From Paraburkholderia sp. C35 (GTDB taxonomy: Bacteria > Pseudomonadota > Gammaproteobacteria > Burkholderiales > Burkholderiaceae): a stretch of 53,751 bases of DNA. The first letter of the stretch is position 1. Each line of letters opens with the position of its first letter. Below are positions 43,687 through 52,935 of the stretch, one piece after another. The position numbers were made by a program, and so were the translations under genes. Below the pieces are notes generated by a model that searched no databases, had not been told where the DNA came from, and was given only the letters and a program-made list of their open reading frames with translations. The DNA lies in assembly GCF_003121405.1 (NCBI RefSeq), contig NZ_QBUY01000055.1:1-53751 (forward strand), read 5' to 3'.

Positions 43687-46142
43687 TGACCACGGGTGGC
43701 CCGCGCATGAGCTTCGATCCGCGCATACGTCTTGGGCGGCCTGTCGGGCGCCGCTTTCTGTTCGAATGGCTGTGCATCGGTTGCCTCGGGATCGTGGTGA
43801 TCCTGGCCTGTTCGCCCGGACGGCTGACGGCGAGCGTCGATCATCTCGTCTACGACGGCTTGTTGCGCTTGCGCGCGCAACCGGTGCTGCCCGATATCGC
43901 GGTCATCGAAATCGATAACGCGAGCATTGCGCGGCTCGGCCGCTGGCCGTGGCCGCGCGCCGTGCATGCGCAGCTGCTCGACGCCATCGCCAGAGATCAT
44001 CCCGCCGCGGTGGTGTACGACGTGCTCTTCACCGAGCCGGCACCGGACGATGCGCAACTCGCGCGCGCAGTCGCCGCGACGCCGACGTATCTGCCCATTC
44101 TGCTTTCCCCCGAAGACGCCGGTGGTGCGCGTGTCGCCGTCAAACCCGTCGAGCCGCTGGCGAGCGCCGCCGCAGGGCTCGGCCATATCAACCTCGAAGT
44201 GGACGGCGACGGCATCGTGCGCAGTGTCGCGCTGTTCGAAGGCGACGCGCACATGCGCTGGCCGCAACTGATGGTGCCCGTGTGGCGCGCCATCCACCAG
44301 GGCGCGGTACGGCCTGTGCCGCCTGTGAGCGGCACGGCAGCAGCGGACCTGCCAGACCATGCAGCAACCACGAAAGACAGCGAAGCGCGCGTGCTGATTC
44401 CATTCAGTCCGCTCGCGCAGACTTATCCGAGCGTGTCGTTTGCAAGCGTGCTGGCGGGCGACGTGCCCCAAGACCTGTTGCGCGGCAAGATCGTGTTGAT
44501 CGGCGTGACGGCGTCGGGTCTTTACGACCGCTTCTCGACGCCCGTGTCGGGGCGGCTCGGGCCGTTGCCGGGCGTCTACATTCACGCGAACGTGCTCGAT
44601 ACGCTCGTGACGGGCCGCGCGATCGAGCCTGTCAGCGGACTGTGGGTGTTCGCTGTGTCGCTGGTGCCGCTCGCCATGTTGCTCGCCGGGCTGCTGGTGT
44701 TGTCGCCGCTGCGCTCGCTGCTGATGACGATCGTGCTGTGCGCAGCGATGCTCGCCTTCAGCGCCGCGCTGCTGTACGGCATGCGGCTGTGGATGTCGCC
44801 CGTGCCGGCGATTGTCGGCCTTGCCGCCGTGTATCCGATCTGGAACTGGCGGCGGCTCGAAATGACCATGTCGTATCTGCGCAAGGAACTGCAGCGCCTC
44901 GCCGATGAACCGTATCTGTTGCCCGAAGCGCCGCAGCGCAGCCGCGAGTTCCGCGGTGACGCGCTCGCGCAGCAGATGGCGCTGATGGCGCAGGCCGCGC
45001 GGCGTGTGCAGGACATGAAGCAGTTCGTCTGGAACAGCCTCGATAGCGTGCCGGAGCCGATTCTCGTGGGCGACGTGCACGGCGTCGTGCTGATCGCGAA
45101 CCACGCGGCGAAGGCGTACTTCGAGCGGCTCGGCGCGGCAGCGCCCGAAGGCATGCAACTGCGTCACGTGCTGGGCGATCTCGCGTTCGTGAAGGCCATC
45201 GATTCCAGCCCGGAAGCCGACGCACTGGGACGCGCGCATTGGCCCGCGCTGCTCGATCCTGGCCGTGCTGCGTTCGTCGATCTGATGGAGCGCGGCATCG
45301 AGGTGCGCGACCGTAACCAGCGCGATCATCTGCTGCGCTATGCGAAGTGCACCGATGCGCAAGGCGCGGTGATCGGATGGATTGCGGGTCTCGTCGATGT
45401 GACGGCTGTGCACGCCGCCGAGCGCCTGCGCGAAGATGCGTTGCGGCTGCTGTCGCACGATATGCGTTCGCCGCAGGCCTCGATTCTCGCGCTCGTCGAA
45501 CTCGAGCGGGCGCGCTCGCCGTCGCCCGATGCGGGACGCCTGCGCGAACTGCTGAATCGCGTCGAACGCTATGCGCAACGCGCGTTGATGCTCGCCGACG
45601 ATTTCGTGCAACTGGCGCGCGCCGAATCGCAGGCGTATGTGCTGGAGCCTGTCAGTCTCGATGAACTCGTGATCGATGCCAGCGACGAAGTGTGGCCGCA
45701 AGCGCAAGCCAAGCACATTCGCCTCGAAGCGGCCTACGATGAAGTAGGCGATGGCCACTGGATCAACGCGGACCGCTCGCTGATGACGCGCGCACTCGTC
45801 AACATCCTGAACAACGCAGTGAAATATAGTCCGCCCGACACGCGCATCACCTGCGCGGTCGCGCAGCAGGAAAGCGAGTCAGGTGCCGGGCCCGCACGGG
45901 TGCGCTGCACGATCCGCGACGAAGGCTACGGCATCTCCGCCGAGAACCAGGCGCATCTGTTCGAGCGGTTCCAGCGCTTTCACGAAAGCGAACGGCCCGA
46001 AGCGACGGGCACGGGACTCGGCATGGCGTTCGTGAAGGCAGTCGTGATGCGGCACGGCGGCGATGTGCGGGTAGACAGCACGCCCGGCAAAGGCACGGCA
46101 TTCACGATCACGCTGCCCGCACTCGACGAGACAGATGCGTGA
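43686..46142 (+). CDS. CHASE2-domain sensor histidine kinase
   Basis: This 818-residue membrane kinase probably senses a periplasmic signal and phosphorylates the OmpR-type regulator two genes upstream. A membrane helix (about 27-45) leads to a CHASE2 domain (about 50-315) that begins with DHLVYDGLLRLRAQPVLPDIAVIEIDNASI. Three membrane helices (about 318-385) are followed by a PAS-like segment (about 445-575), a HisKA box with phospho-acceptor His591 in LLSHDMRSPQ, and an ATPase with NILNNAVKYS, DEGYGI and GTGLGMAF. The ATG at 43686 overlaps the FecR gene stop by one base; a GTG 3 bp earlier and an ATG at 43707 are alternatives. The DNA downstream encodes a lipoprotein of the same operon. Confidence 0.9.
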   Translation: MTTGGPRMSFDPRIRLGRPVGRRFLFEWLCIGCLGIVVILACSPGRLTASVDHLVYDGLLRLRAQPVLPDIAVIEIDNASIARLGRWPWPRAVHAQLLDAIARDHPAAVVYDVLFTEPAPDDAQLARAVAATPTYLPILLSPEDAGGARVAVKPVEPLASAAAGLGHINLEVDGDGIVRSVALFEGDAHMRWPQLMVPVWRAIHQGAVRPVPPVSGTAAADLPDHAATTKDSEARVLIPFSPLAQTYPSVSFASVLAGDVPQDLLRGKIVLIGVTASGLYDRFSTPVSGRLGPLPGVYIHANVLDTLVTGRAIEPVSGLWVFAVSLVPLAMLLAGLLVLSPLRSLLMTIVLCAAMLAFSAALLYGMRLWMSPVPAIVGLAAVYPIWNWRRLEMTMSYLRKELQRLADEPYLLPEAPQRSREFRGDALAQQMALMAQAARRVQDMKQFVWNSLDSVPEPILVGDVHGVVLIANHAAKAYFERLGAAAPEGMQLRHVLGDLAFVKAIDSSPEADALGRAHWPALLDPGRAAFVDLMERGIEVRDRNQRDHLLRYAKCTDAQGAVIGWIAGLVDVTAVHAAERLREDALRLLSHDMRSPQASILALVELERARSPSPDAGRLRELLNRVERYAQRALMLADDFVQLARAESQAYVLEPVSLDELVIDASDEVWPQAQAKHIRLEAAYDEVGDGHWINADRSLMTRALVNILNNAVKYSPPDTRITCAVAQQESESGAGPARVRCTIRDEGYGISAENQAHLFERFQRFHESERPEATGTGLGMAFVKAVVMRHGGDVRVDSTPGKGTAFTITLPALDETDA

Positions 46143-46191
46143 GCGCCAGATCCTGCACAACAGAACCCGATTCGATGGAAGCGAGAAGAAC

Positions 46192-46797
46192 GTGAAAAGA
46201 ACGCTGAGTGGTGGTGCTGTCGTGGCTGCGTGCGTATTGGCGCTTGCCGGATGCGCGGCTGTGACGACCGACGTCCAGGTGTCGGGTTCGCCGCTCGTGC
46301 TGCAGGGCGAGCGCACCTATGCGATCGTGCAGACGCCGACGCAGGAAACAGGCACGGCACGCCAGCAGTACGAAGCGCTGATTCACAACGAACTCGGCCA
46401 CTACGGTCTGGTCGACCGTGACGTGGATCGCGCGAGCTACATGCTGTCGCTTGCATACGATACGCGGCCCGCAGCCGTCGGCGTGACGGTGGGCGACTGC
46501 GCCGGTTCAGCCTGCAATGGCGCGGCGCAGCCTAGCTTCTCGCTGTTCGGGCGCGAGTATCAGCACTCGATGACCTTGCGTCTGTTCGAAGCCTCGACGG
46601 GCAAGGAAGTCTACAAGGTCACCGCGATCAGCCGCGACCGCAATGCCGACACGCTGCATCCCATTCCGTGGCTCGTCAAAAGCGCGTTTGCGCAGTTCCC
46701 GTTCAACGAGTACGGAAGCTGGCGGGTGAAGCTGCGCAATGCCAGTGACGCAGCGGCACAGCCGGAAGTGGTGACTGTGACGCAACTGGACCGGTAA
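46192..46797 (+). CDS. DUF4136-like lipoprotein
   Basis: This 201-residue protein has a lipoprotein signal with lipobox LAGC (Cys about residue 21) and a mature part with strand-rich features (VQVSGSPLVLQGERTYAIVQ, YEALIHNELGHYGLVD, LRLFEASTGKEVYKVTAISRD) that fit the DUF4136-like group. The start chosen is GTG at 46192, giving a normal signal peptide; an ATG at 46135, overlapping the kinase gene by 8 bp, would add 19 charged residues. Last gene of the regulator-kinase operon. It may be an envelope partner or a target of the kinase; function is unknown. Confidence 0.75.
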   Translation: MKRTLSGGAVVAACVLALAGCAAVTTDVQVSGSPLVLQGERTYAIVQTPTQETGTARQQYEALIHNELGHYGLVDRDVDRASYMLSLAYDTRPAAVGVTVGDCAGSACNGAAQPSFSLFGREYQHSMTLRLFEASTGKEVYKVTAISRDRNADTLHPIPWLVKSAFAQFPFNEYGSWRVKLRNASDAAAQPEVVTVTQLDR

Positions 46798-46806
46798 AGT
46801 CGGGCG

Positions 46807-47592
46807 TTACGGGTGCGTCTTGTTCCTGAATGCCGCCTCGCCTGCGTCTGATACTTCGACCCATTTTTTATCGGGCGGCGCATCGTCGACGTAGCTGTCG
46901 TGCCAGTTCCACCATTTGTACGTGGGCGTTTGCGGATAGCCTTCGGGCGAATCCTCCCAGACCTCTTGCCGGCCTAGCGGCGTGATGTCGAGATAATTCC
47001 ACGTGCCGCCCATCTGCTCGTCGCCGCGATTGTTGATGAAATAGGTGCGGAAAATACGCTCGCCGTCGCGATAGAACACGTTCGTGCCGTGCCATTCATC
47101 CACGCCGAAATCGGCGTCGAAGCTGTCCGTGATCGTGAACCACGGAATCTGCCAGCCCATGCCTGCCTTCAATCGCGCAATATCGGCTTGCGGCGCGCGC
47201 GATACGAACACGAGCGTCGTGTCGCGTGCGTTCAGATGCGCGAGATGCGCAACCTGATCGGCCACCATCGAGCAACCGCGGCATGCGTGTTCGGGCCAGC
47301 CGAATACGCCTGGCTCATAGAACGCGCGATACACGATCAGTTGACGCCTGCCATTGAACAGATCGCCCAGACTGAGCTTGCCGGATGGACCTTCGAACGC
47401 GTAGGTCTTATCGACTGCGGTCCACGGCATGCGGCGGCGCTCGGCGGCGAGCGCATCGCGCGCCCGGGTATGCGCCTTTTCTTTCACCAGCAGTTGCTGG
47501 CGCGCGGCTTCCCATTCTTCCTGCGACACGACGGGCGGCGTGCGCATCGCGGCTTGTCCGTCGCGGGTGGTTTTATCGTCTGACGTAGTCAT
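46807..47592 (-). CDS. DUF899 thioredoxin-like protein
   Basis: This 261-residue cytoplasmic protein belongs to the DUF899 group, distantly related to thioredoxin-fold proteins. Typical segments are VSQEEWEAARQQLLVKEKAHTRARDALAAERRRMPW, LIVYRAFYEPGVFGWPEHACRGCSM with a CxxC-type pair, and GTWNYLDITPLGRQE near the end. The reaction is unknown. AGGAGG lies before the ATG. It converges with the lipoprotein gene with only 9 bp between stops. Confidence 0.85.
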   Translation of the reverse strand: MTTSDDKTTRDGQAAMRTPPVVSQEEWEAARQQLLVKEKAHTRARDALAAERRRMPWTAVDKTYAFEGPSGKLSLGDLFNGRRQLIVYRAFYEPGVFGWPEHACRGCSMVADQVAHLAHLNARDTTLVFVSRAPQADIARLKAGMGWQIPWFTITDSFDADFGVDEWHGTNVFYRDGERIFRTYFINNRGDEQMGGTWNYLDITPLGRQEVWEDSPEGYPQTPTYKWWNWHDSYVDDAPPDKKWVEVSDAGEAAFRNKTHP

Positions 47593-47779
47593 GGCTCTTG
47601 CGACCTCCTGATGTGAACAGAACGCCGCGCCTCACGGATGAGGCGCGGCTTCTCGGGTTGTTCATCGCGTTGCTTGCCGTGAGACAGTCTGAACCGGCGA
47701 AGACAAACGCTGGGAGTAACAAGTCTGGCGATATTTCCTTTACGTCCTGGAGTGCAACGGACGTGCCCGGTTTGCCCGC

Positions 47780-48304
47780 TTACGCGCCTTGCGAACACGC
47801 CTGGATGACGCGGCGTGCGCTCATGGCTCGCCAGTAGGTCAGGAAGCGTCCAGCGAACATGCCGGCCACGGCGCCCGACACGGCTGCGCTGATCAACATG
47901 TACATGCCGAGCGACGCGAAGCTGGTCGTGGTTGCCAGTTCGACGCCGAGCCAGAACTTGGCCACGAAGGTGATGACGATCAGCGCGAGCGGCAGCATCG
48001 AGCCGGGCAGCATCACCGTGTTCTTGATGGGATCGACGATAAAGCGCGAGCGGCTCGCGATGAACACGCCAGCGGCGACGCCCACCATGGCGGCCACGAC
48101 CCAGATGATGGCGTCGGCCCAACCCGTCAGCGGGTCCGTGATCAGATGCACGATGCCCCAGACCGCGAACACGGCCGGCACGATGGCGAGTTTCGAGAGC
48201 GGCGAGGTGCCGCTGTTCATGGCCTTGAGGCCGCGCGAAAGCAGGAAGGCGAGCAGCACCCAGACCCAGATGGGTGTGCCTTGAAAGATGGCTGCGAGCG
48301 ACAT
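47780..48304 (-). CDS. Small integral membrane protein
   Basis: This 174-residue protein has about five hydrophobic segments: IFQGTPIWVWVLLAFLLSRG, LAIVPAVFAVWGIVHLIT, AIIWVVAAMVGVAAGVFIAS, a segment around PLALIVITFVAKFWLGV, and LISAAVSGAVAGMFAGRFL. The pattern resembles DUF6622-type proteins of Burkholderia. The start is ATG at 48304 with AAGGAGA upstream; a longer frame to 48463 looks non-coding. Neighbours give no functional clue. The 187-bp gap to the DUF899 gene is empty. Confidence 0.7.
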   Translation of the reverse strand: MSLAAIFQGTPIWVWVLLAFLLSRGLKAMNSGTSPLSKLAIVPAVFAVWGIVHLITDPLTGWADAIIWVVAAMVGVAAGVFIASRSRFIVDPIKNTVMLPGSMLPLALIVITFVAKFWLGVELATTTSFASLGMYMLISAAVSGAVAGMFAGRFLTYWRAMSARRVIQACSQGA

Positions 48305-48653
48305 GACGGTATCTCCTTCAGACGTATTCTTCAGACGGGTAGGTAAGCAGCGACTACGGTTTGTACGATTCGATGGGATGCATCGTAGCGACGGGGAATT
48401 AGCGAAGAATGAGGAGGCTGAAACGCGAACGCGGGCGCCGAATCGGGCGGCAAACCTGTGCAAACGGCGCCGCGATAAAAAATTGCTCGAACGCGGGTGT
48501 GATCGACTGGATTTTGCGTCGCGGGCCAGTCTGCGAATTTTGGCTATCGGGGCGCGCGAATACGATGAATGCAGCCTTGTGACGCATTCAGGGCGGTAGC
48601 GGATGGCGAATCGTCCATCTTCGAGCGCGAGCCAATTTACCTAGCAGACGACC
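48305..48653. other. Divergent intergenic region
   Basis: These 349 bp lie between the small membrane protein gene and the LivK-like gene, which are transcribed away from each other, so both promoters should be here. No gene, repeat or hairpin was recognised. Confidence 0.5.
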
Positions 48654-49790
48654 ATGCAAACACATCGACCCCTATCGCTTCTGATGTTCACCGCGCTTGG
48701 CTTGCAGCCGCTCGCGGCGCACGCGGATCTCACCGTGAAGATCGGCCAGGTTTCGCCTTTGACGGGCGAGCTGTCGCACATCGGCAAAGACGACGAAAAC
48801 GGCGTGCGCCTCGCTATCGAGGATCTGAACAGTCGGAAGATGCGCATCGGCGGACAGAGCGTGACCTTCGTGCTCGATTCGCAAGACGATGCCGCCGATC
48901 CGAAAACCGCCGTCACCGTCGCGCAGAAGCTGATCGACGATGGCGTGGCGGGCGTGGTCGGACACGCGAATTCAGGCACGTCGATACCGGCGTCGAAAAT
49001 CTATTCGGACGCGGGCGTGCCGATGATCACCGAATCCGCGACCAACCCGAAACTCACGCAGCAAGGCTTCACCAACGTGTTCCGCATGGTGGCCAACGAC
49101 GTGCGCCAGGGCAACGTGATCGGCACGTACATGGTTCACGATCTCGCCGCGAAGAAGGTCGCCATCGTCGATGACCGCACGGCATACGGGCAAGGACTCG
49201 CCGACGAAGTCGAGAAAGCCGTCAAGGCGGCGGGCGGCAATGTCGTCGCGCGCGAGTACGGCACCGACAAGACCAGCAACTGGACGGCGATTCTCACCAC
49301 CATCAAGAGCCGCCAGCCGGACGGTATCGTATTCACGGGCGGCGATACGCAGGCTGCGGCGTTCGTGCAGCAGGCGCAGAAGCTCGGCGTGAAGGTCAAG
49401 TTCATTGCCGGCGACGAAGCCTGCACGCCGCAGTTCATCAAGCTCGCGGGCACAGCGATGAGCAGCGACGCTTATTGCACGCTGGCAGGCGTGCCGCCGG
49501 CGAAGATGCCGCAAGGACCGGCGTTCTTCAAACGCTATGAGCAGCGCTTCGGTGTGCCCGTGCAACTCTACGCGCCGTATGCGTACGACGCCGTCATCGC
49601 GATGGCGAACGCGATGCAGGCAGCGGGATCGACCGATCCGAAAGCGTATCTGCCGAAGCTGCGTGAGGCGAAGCTCGACGGCGTGACGGGCGCGATCCAG
49701 TTCGACGACAAAGGCGATATCCGCAACGGCGCGATTACCGTTCGCCAGTTCGATCAGGGCAACTGGACCGACCGCTCCGTGATTCGCTGA
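48654..49790 (+). CDS. Orphan LivK-type amino-acid binding protein
   Basis: This 378-residue periplasmic protein has a signal peptide ending around LAAHAD (residue 25) and the pattern of branched-chain amino-acid binding proteins: VKIGQVSPLTGELSHIGKDDENGVRLAIEDLNSR, SIPASKIYSDAGVPMITESATNPKLTQQG, KVAIVDDRTAYGQGLADEVEKAVKAAGG, and VQLYAPYAYDAVIAMANAMQAAGS. No LivHMGF permease or ATPase genes are in the window, so it must work with a transporter encoded elsewhere or act as a sensor. Ligand is inferred to be Leu, Ile, Val or a related amino acid. Confidence 0.88.
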   Translation: MQTHRPLSLLMFTALGLQPLAAHADLTVKIGQVSPLTGELSHIGKDDENGVRLAIEDLNSRKMRIGGQSVTFVLDSQDDAADPKTAVTVAQKLIDDGVAGVVGHANSGTSIPASKIYSDAGVPMITESATNPKLTQQGFTNVFRMVANDVRQGNVIGTYMVHDLAAKKVAIVDDRTAYGQGLADEVEKAVKAAGGNVVAREYGTDKTSNWTAILTTIKSRQPDGIVFTGGDTQAAAFVQQAQKLGVKVKFIAGDEACTPQFIKLAGTAMSSDAYCTLAGVPPAKMPQGPAFFKRYEQRFGVPVQLYAPYAYDAVIAMANAMQAAGSTDPKAYLPKLREAKLDGVTGAIQFDDKGDIRNGAITVRQFDQGNWTDRSVIR

Positions 49791-49814
49791 TGCATGGTCG
49801 ATCTGGGATGCACG

Positions 49815-50294
49815 TCATTCGATGTCGATATCGACCGGCACGCCGAGACCGACTTTCACGCGGCTCATGCTCACCAGCGTCTTGAAGCGCTTGACGTTGT
49901 TGTTCGAGAAGAAGAGTTGCCGCGTGAGTTCGGTGTACTGGTCCATGTTGCGCACCGTCATGACGAGCACGAAATCCCATTCACCCGCGACGTAGTAGCA
50001 CTGCTGGATCTGCGGACATTGTGAGAACGTGCGTTTCATCGCGTCGAGCAGATCGATCTGTTCGCTCTCGACTTCGACGTTCGCAATGATCGTGAGCGCG
50101 TAGTCCACCTTTTCCGGTGCGACGATAGCCGAGTAACGGTCGATCACGCCTTCGTCCGAAAGACGCCGCAGCCTGCGGTTGACGGCGGCTGTCGACAGGT
50201 TCACGCGCGCGCCGAGTTCCGTTTGCGGAATTTGCGCATCGCGCTGCACTTCCATCAGAAGTTTGCGGTCGAAGTTATCGAGTTGAGTCGCCAT
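49815..50294 (-). CDS. Lrp/AsnC-family regulator
   Basis: This 159-residue protein has an N-terminal helix-turn-helix (about 5-50: DNFDRKLLMEVQRDAQIPQTELGARVNLSTAAVNRRLRRLSDEGVI) and a C-terminal RAM domain (about 65-150) that binds amino acids, with CYYVAGEWDFVLVMTV typical. It is divergent from the diaminopropionate ammonia-lyase gene (121-bp gap), so it is probably the local regulator responding to diaminopropionate or a product. It converges with the LivK-like gene. Confidence 0.88.
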   Translation of the reverse strand: MATQLDNFDRKLLMEVQRDAQIPQTELGARVNLSTAAVNRRLRRLSDEGVIDRYSAIVAPEKVDYALTIIANVEVESEQIDLLDAMKRTFSQCPQIQQCYYVAGEWDFVLVMTVRNMDQYTELTRQLFFSNNNVKRFKTLVSMSRVKVGLGVPVDIDIE

Positions 50295-50415
50295 GATTTC
50301 GCGTCGAAGCCGTGATGGAAGAGATATTTTTGCACGAAGCCATGAAAAACAGGGACTTTATTGATGGTGTCGCGCAATATCATTTCATCACTGGACCACA
50401 ACGGAGCAATATCGA

Positions 50416-51648
50416 ATGCTGATCGCCAATCCCCGTGCCGTGCGCGACACCTACCCGGACACGCTGCGGGCCATTCTTGATGTCGAGTCCGCGGAGCAAA
50501 GCCGTGCATGGCTGTCGGGCTGGAACCTGATCAGCCGCGAAGCGACGCCGCTGTGGACGTTGCCGGATACAGCTGCACAGCTTGGTATCGCGCAACTCTG
50601 TGTGAAGGACGAGTCGTTCCGCTCGCCGCTTGGCAGCTTCAAGGCGTTGGGCGCGCCCGTTGCGTTGATGCGTCTGGTCATGCGTTTATGGCACGCGCAC
50701 GATATCGATCCGCACGCGCTCATCAACGGCCGCTACGCCGATATGCTTACGAACCTCACCGTAATCAGCGCCACTGACGGCAACCACGGCAAGGCGCTCG
50801 CGGCGGCTGCGCAGAGCATCGGCTGCCATTGCGTGATTGTGCTGCACGCCAACGTGAGCACGGAGCGCGAACAGGCGATTGCCGCTTACGGCGCACATAT
50901 CGTGCGCATTGCGGGCAACTACGATGAATCCGTCGAGCATGCCGCGCAACTTGCGAAGACCAACGGCTGGCATGTCGTTTCCGATACCTCATACGACGGC
51001 TACGAAGCCATTCCGCGCGATGTCATGCAGGGATACGGCGCGATTGCCGCGGAGATCATCGAGCAATCGGCGAGCAGCATGAATGCGCAGCCTGGGTTCA
51101 CGCATGTGTTCCTGCAAGGCGGCGTGGGCGGGCTGGCGGCGGGTATCGCGAGTTATTTGTGGGAACGTGCGGGCGCGCAAAGGCCGCGCTTCATCGTGGT
51201 CGAACCGCGCCAGGCGGATTGTCTGTATCAGAGCGCGATGGCCGGGCGTGCAACGCACGCGACAGGATCGGTCGATTCCGTGATGGCGGGTCTTGCATGC
51301 GGAGAAGCATCGCCGCTTGCGTGGAAAATCCTTGAGCAGTGCGTCGACGATTTCATGCTCATCGACGATGCCGATGCAGTCGATGCCACGCGCCGTCTCG
51401 CCAGTCCTTCAGGTGGCGATGTGCCGCTGGTTGCGGGCGAATCGGGTGCGGCCGGTTTCGCGGGTCTTTGCACCTTGATGCGCGACAGCGAACTTGCGCG
51501 TGCGGTGGGTCTGGATGAGCATGCGCGCGTGCTCGTGATCAACACGGAGGGCGCGACGGCGCCTGCTGCTTATGCGCAAGTCGTCGGTGAGTCTGCGCAA
51601 GAAGTGGCCGCGCGTCAGCAGGCGTGGCTGCAAAGCTGCGTGCGATAG
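50416..51648 (+). CDS. dpaL: Diaminopropionate ammonia-lyase
   Basis: This 410-residue PLP enzyme converts 2,3-diaminopropionate to pyruvate and two ammonia. The PLP-binding Lys76 lies in the motif LGSFKALGAP; SATDGNHGKALA and the glycine loop QGGVGGLAAGIASYLW complete the fold-II active site. The sequence follows YgeX/DpaL closely. The M20 amidohydrolase gene follows after 36 bp; in enteric bacteria ygeX is also next to an M20 gene (ygeY). Together they could release diaminopropionate from an N-acylated form and degrade it. The Lrp gene upstream is the likely regulator. Confidence 0.92.
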   Translation: MLIANPRAVRDTYPDTLRAILDVESAEQSRAWLSGWNLISREATPLWTLPDTAAQLGIAQLCVKDESFRSPLGSFKALGAPVALMRLVMRLWHAHDIDPHALINGRYADMLTNLTVISATDGNHGKALAAAAQSIGCHCVIVLHANVSTEREQAIAAYGAHIVRIAGNYDESVEHAAQLAKTNGWHVVSDTSYDGYEAIPRDVMQGYGAIAAEIIEQSASSMNAQPGFTHVFLQGGVGGLAAGIASYLWERAGAQRPRFIVVEPRQADCLYQSAMAGRATHATGSVDSVMAGLACGEASPLAWKILEQCVDDFMLIDDADAVDATRRLASPSGGDVPLVAGESGAAGFAGLCTLMRDSELARAVGLDEHARVLVINTEGATAPAAYAQVVGESAQEVAARQQAWLQSCVR

Positions 51649-51684
51649 CCCGCGCATCCAATCCGATCGACAAGGACAAACGCT

Positions 51685-52848
51685 ATGGAAAGCACGCTGC
51701 AGGGACAATTGAAGAGCTGGCGACAGCACTTGCATCAGTATCCCGAGACGGGTTTCGAAGAGGGCAATACGTCCGACTACGTGGCGAATGTTCTGACGAC
51801 GCTAGGACTCGACGTGCATCGCGGTATCGGCGGAACGGGGCTGGTGGCGAACCTGAAGATCGGCGACGGCAAGCGTGCAATCGGGCTGCGTGCCGACATG
51901 GACGCGCTGAACATCACCGAGCAGGCACCCACACGAACGCACGCATCGCGCACGCCGGGAAAAATGCATGCGTGCGGACATGACGGCCATATGTCGATGA
52001 TGCTGGGCGCAGCGCGTCTGCTGGCCGAGCGGCGTAATTTCGACGGCACGGTGCGTTTCATCTTCCAGCCTGCCGAAGAGCATGGACGCGGCGCCAAGGC
52101 GATGATGGCCGATGGCCTGTTCGAGCGCTTTCCCCTCGATGCGATCTTCGGCGCGCACAACATGCCAGGGATGCGTGCAGGCACATTCGCGACGCGCGCG
52201 GGCGGCATCATGGCGAGCGAAGACAACTTCGTCATTCACATCAAGGGACGCGGCACGCATGCGGCGCGGCCTCACATGGGTGTCGATCCGATTGTGGTGG
52301 CATCACAGGTCGTGCTGGCGTTACAGACCATCGTGTCGCGTAATCTCGATCCGAGTTTGCAGGCGGTGATTTCGTGCACCGAGTTCATCACCGATGGACT
52401 GCGCAACGTGATTCCGTCGAACGTGATCATCAGGGGCGATACGCGTAGCTATTCACGCGACGTGCAGAAGTTGCTGGAAACGCGCATGCGGGAAGTGAGC
52501 GAAGGCATTTGCCGGACGCATGGCGCCGAATGCACGTTTGAATATACGCATGAGTTCGCGCCGACGGTGAATGCCGCGCAATGTGTCGATGTTGCGGTGA
52601 GTGCGGCGCGCAACGTCGTCGGTATGGAAAACGTCGATGCCGACGTGCAGCCGATGATGATTTCCGAAGACTTCGGCGCGTTCTTGCAGGTTGTGCCGGG
52701 CAATTTTATTTTCATCGGCAATGGTGACACGGCAGAGAAGGGCGGCGTGCCATTGCATAACGCTACTTACGATTTCAACGACGATATTTTGCTGATGGGA
52801 GCGCGTTATTTCGCTGAATTGGCGCGGCTTGAATTGCCCGTTGAGTGA
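51685..52848 (+). CDS. M20-family amidohydrolase (hippurate-hydrolase-like)
   Basis: This 387-residue metalloenzyme hydrolyses an N-acyl amino acid or related amide. Metal ligands are seen in MHACGHDGHMSMML and FQPAEEHGRGA, and in HNATYDF near the end. Other family stretches: LRADMDALNI, GRGTHAARPHMGVDPIVVA. The lack of a signal peptide predicts a cytoplasmic enzyme. It probably forms an operon with dpaL. Substrate could be an N-acyl diaminopropionate such as the plant toxin ODAP, but this is inference. AAGGAC precedes the ATG. Confidence 0.87.
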   Translation: MESTLQGQLKSWRQHLHQYPETGFEEGNTSDYVANVLTTLGLDVHRGIGGTGLVANLKIGDGKRAIGLRADMDALNITEQAPTRTHASRTPGKMHACGHDGHMSMMLGAARLLAERRNFDGTVRFIFQPAEEHGRGAKAMMADGLFERFPLDAIFGAHNMPGMRAGTFATRAGGIMASEDNFVIHIKGRGTHAARPHMGVDPIVVASQVVLALQTIVSRNLDPSLQAVISCTEFITDGLRNVIPSNVIIRGDTRSYSRDVQKLLETRMREVSEGICRTHGAECTFEYTHEFAPTVNAAQCVDVAVSAARNVVGMENVDADVQPMMISEDFGAFLQVVPGNFIFIGNGDTAEKGGVPLHNATYDFNDDILLMGARYFAELARLELPVE

Positions 52849-52935
52849 GCTTAGAAGCGACTCGTAAGAGACAGTAAGGGCGCTGTTTGAATCGTTGTGA
52901 AGGAAAACACTCTTACCTTGTTTGGGGAGTGTTCG

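Noticed and set aside
43641..45758. 705-codon minus-strand frame over the CHASE2 kinase gene
   Set aside because: It is antisense to a gene with clear CHASE2, HisKA and ATPase motifs; the product is His/Arg/Gln-rich without domains.
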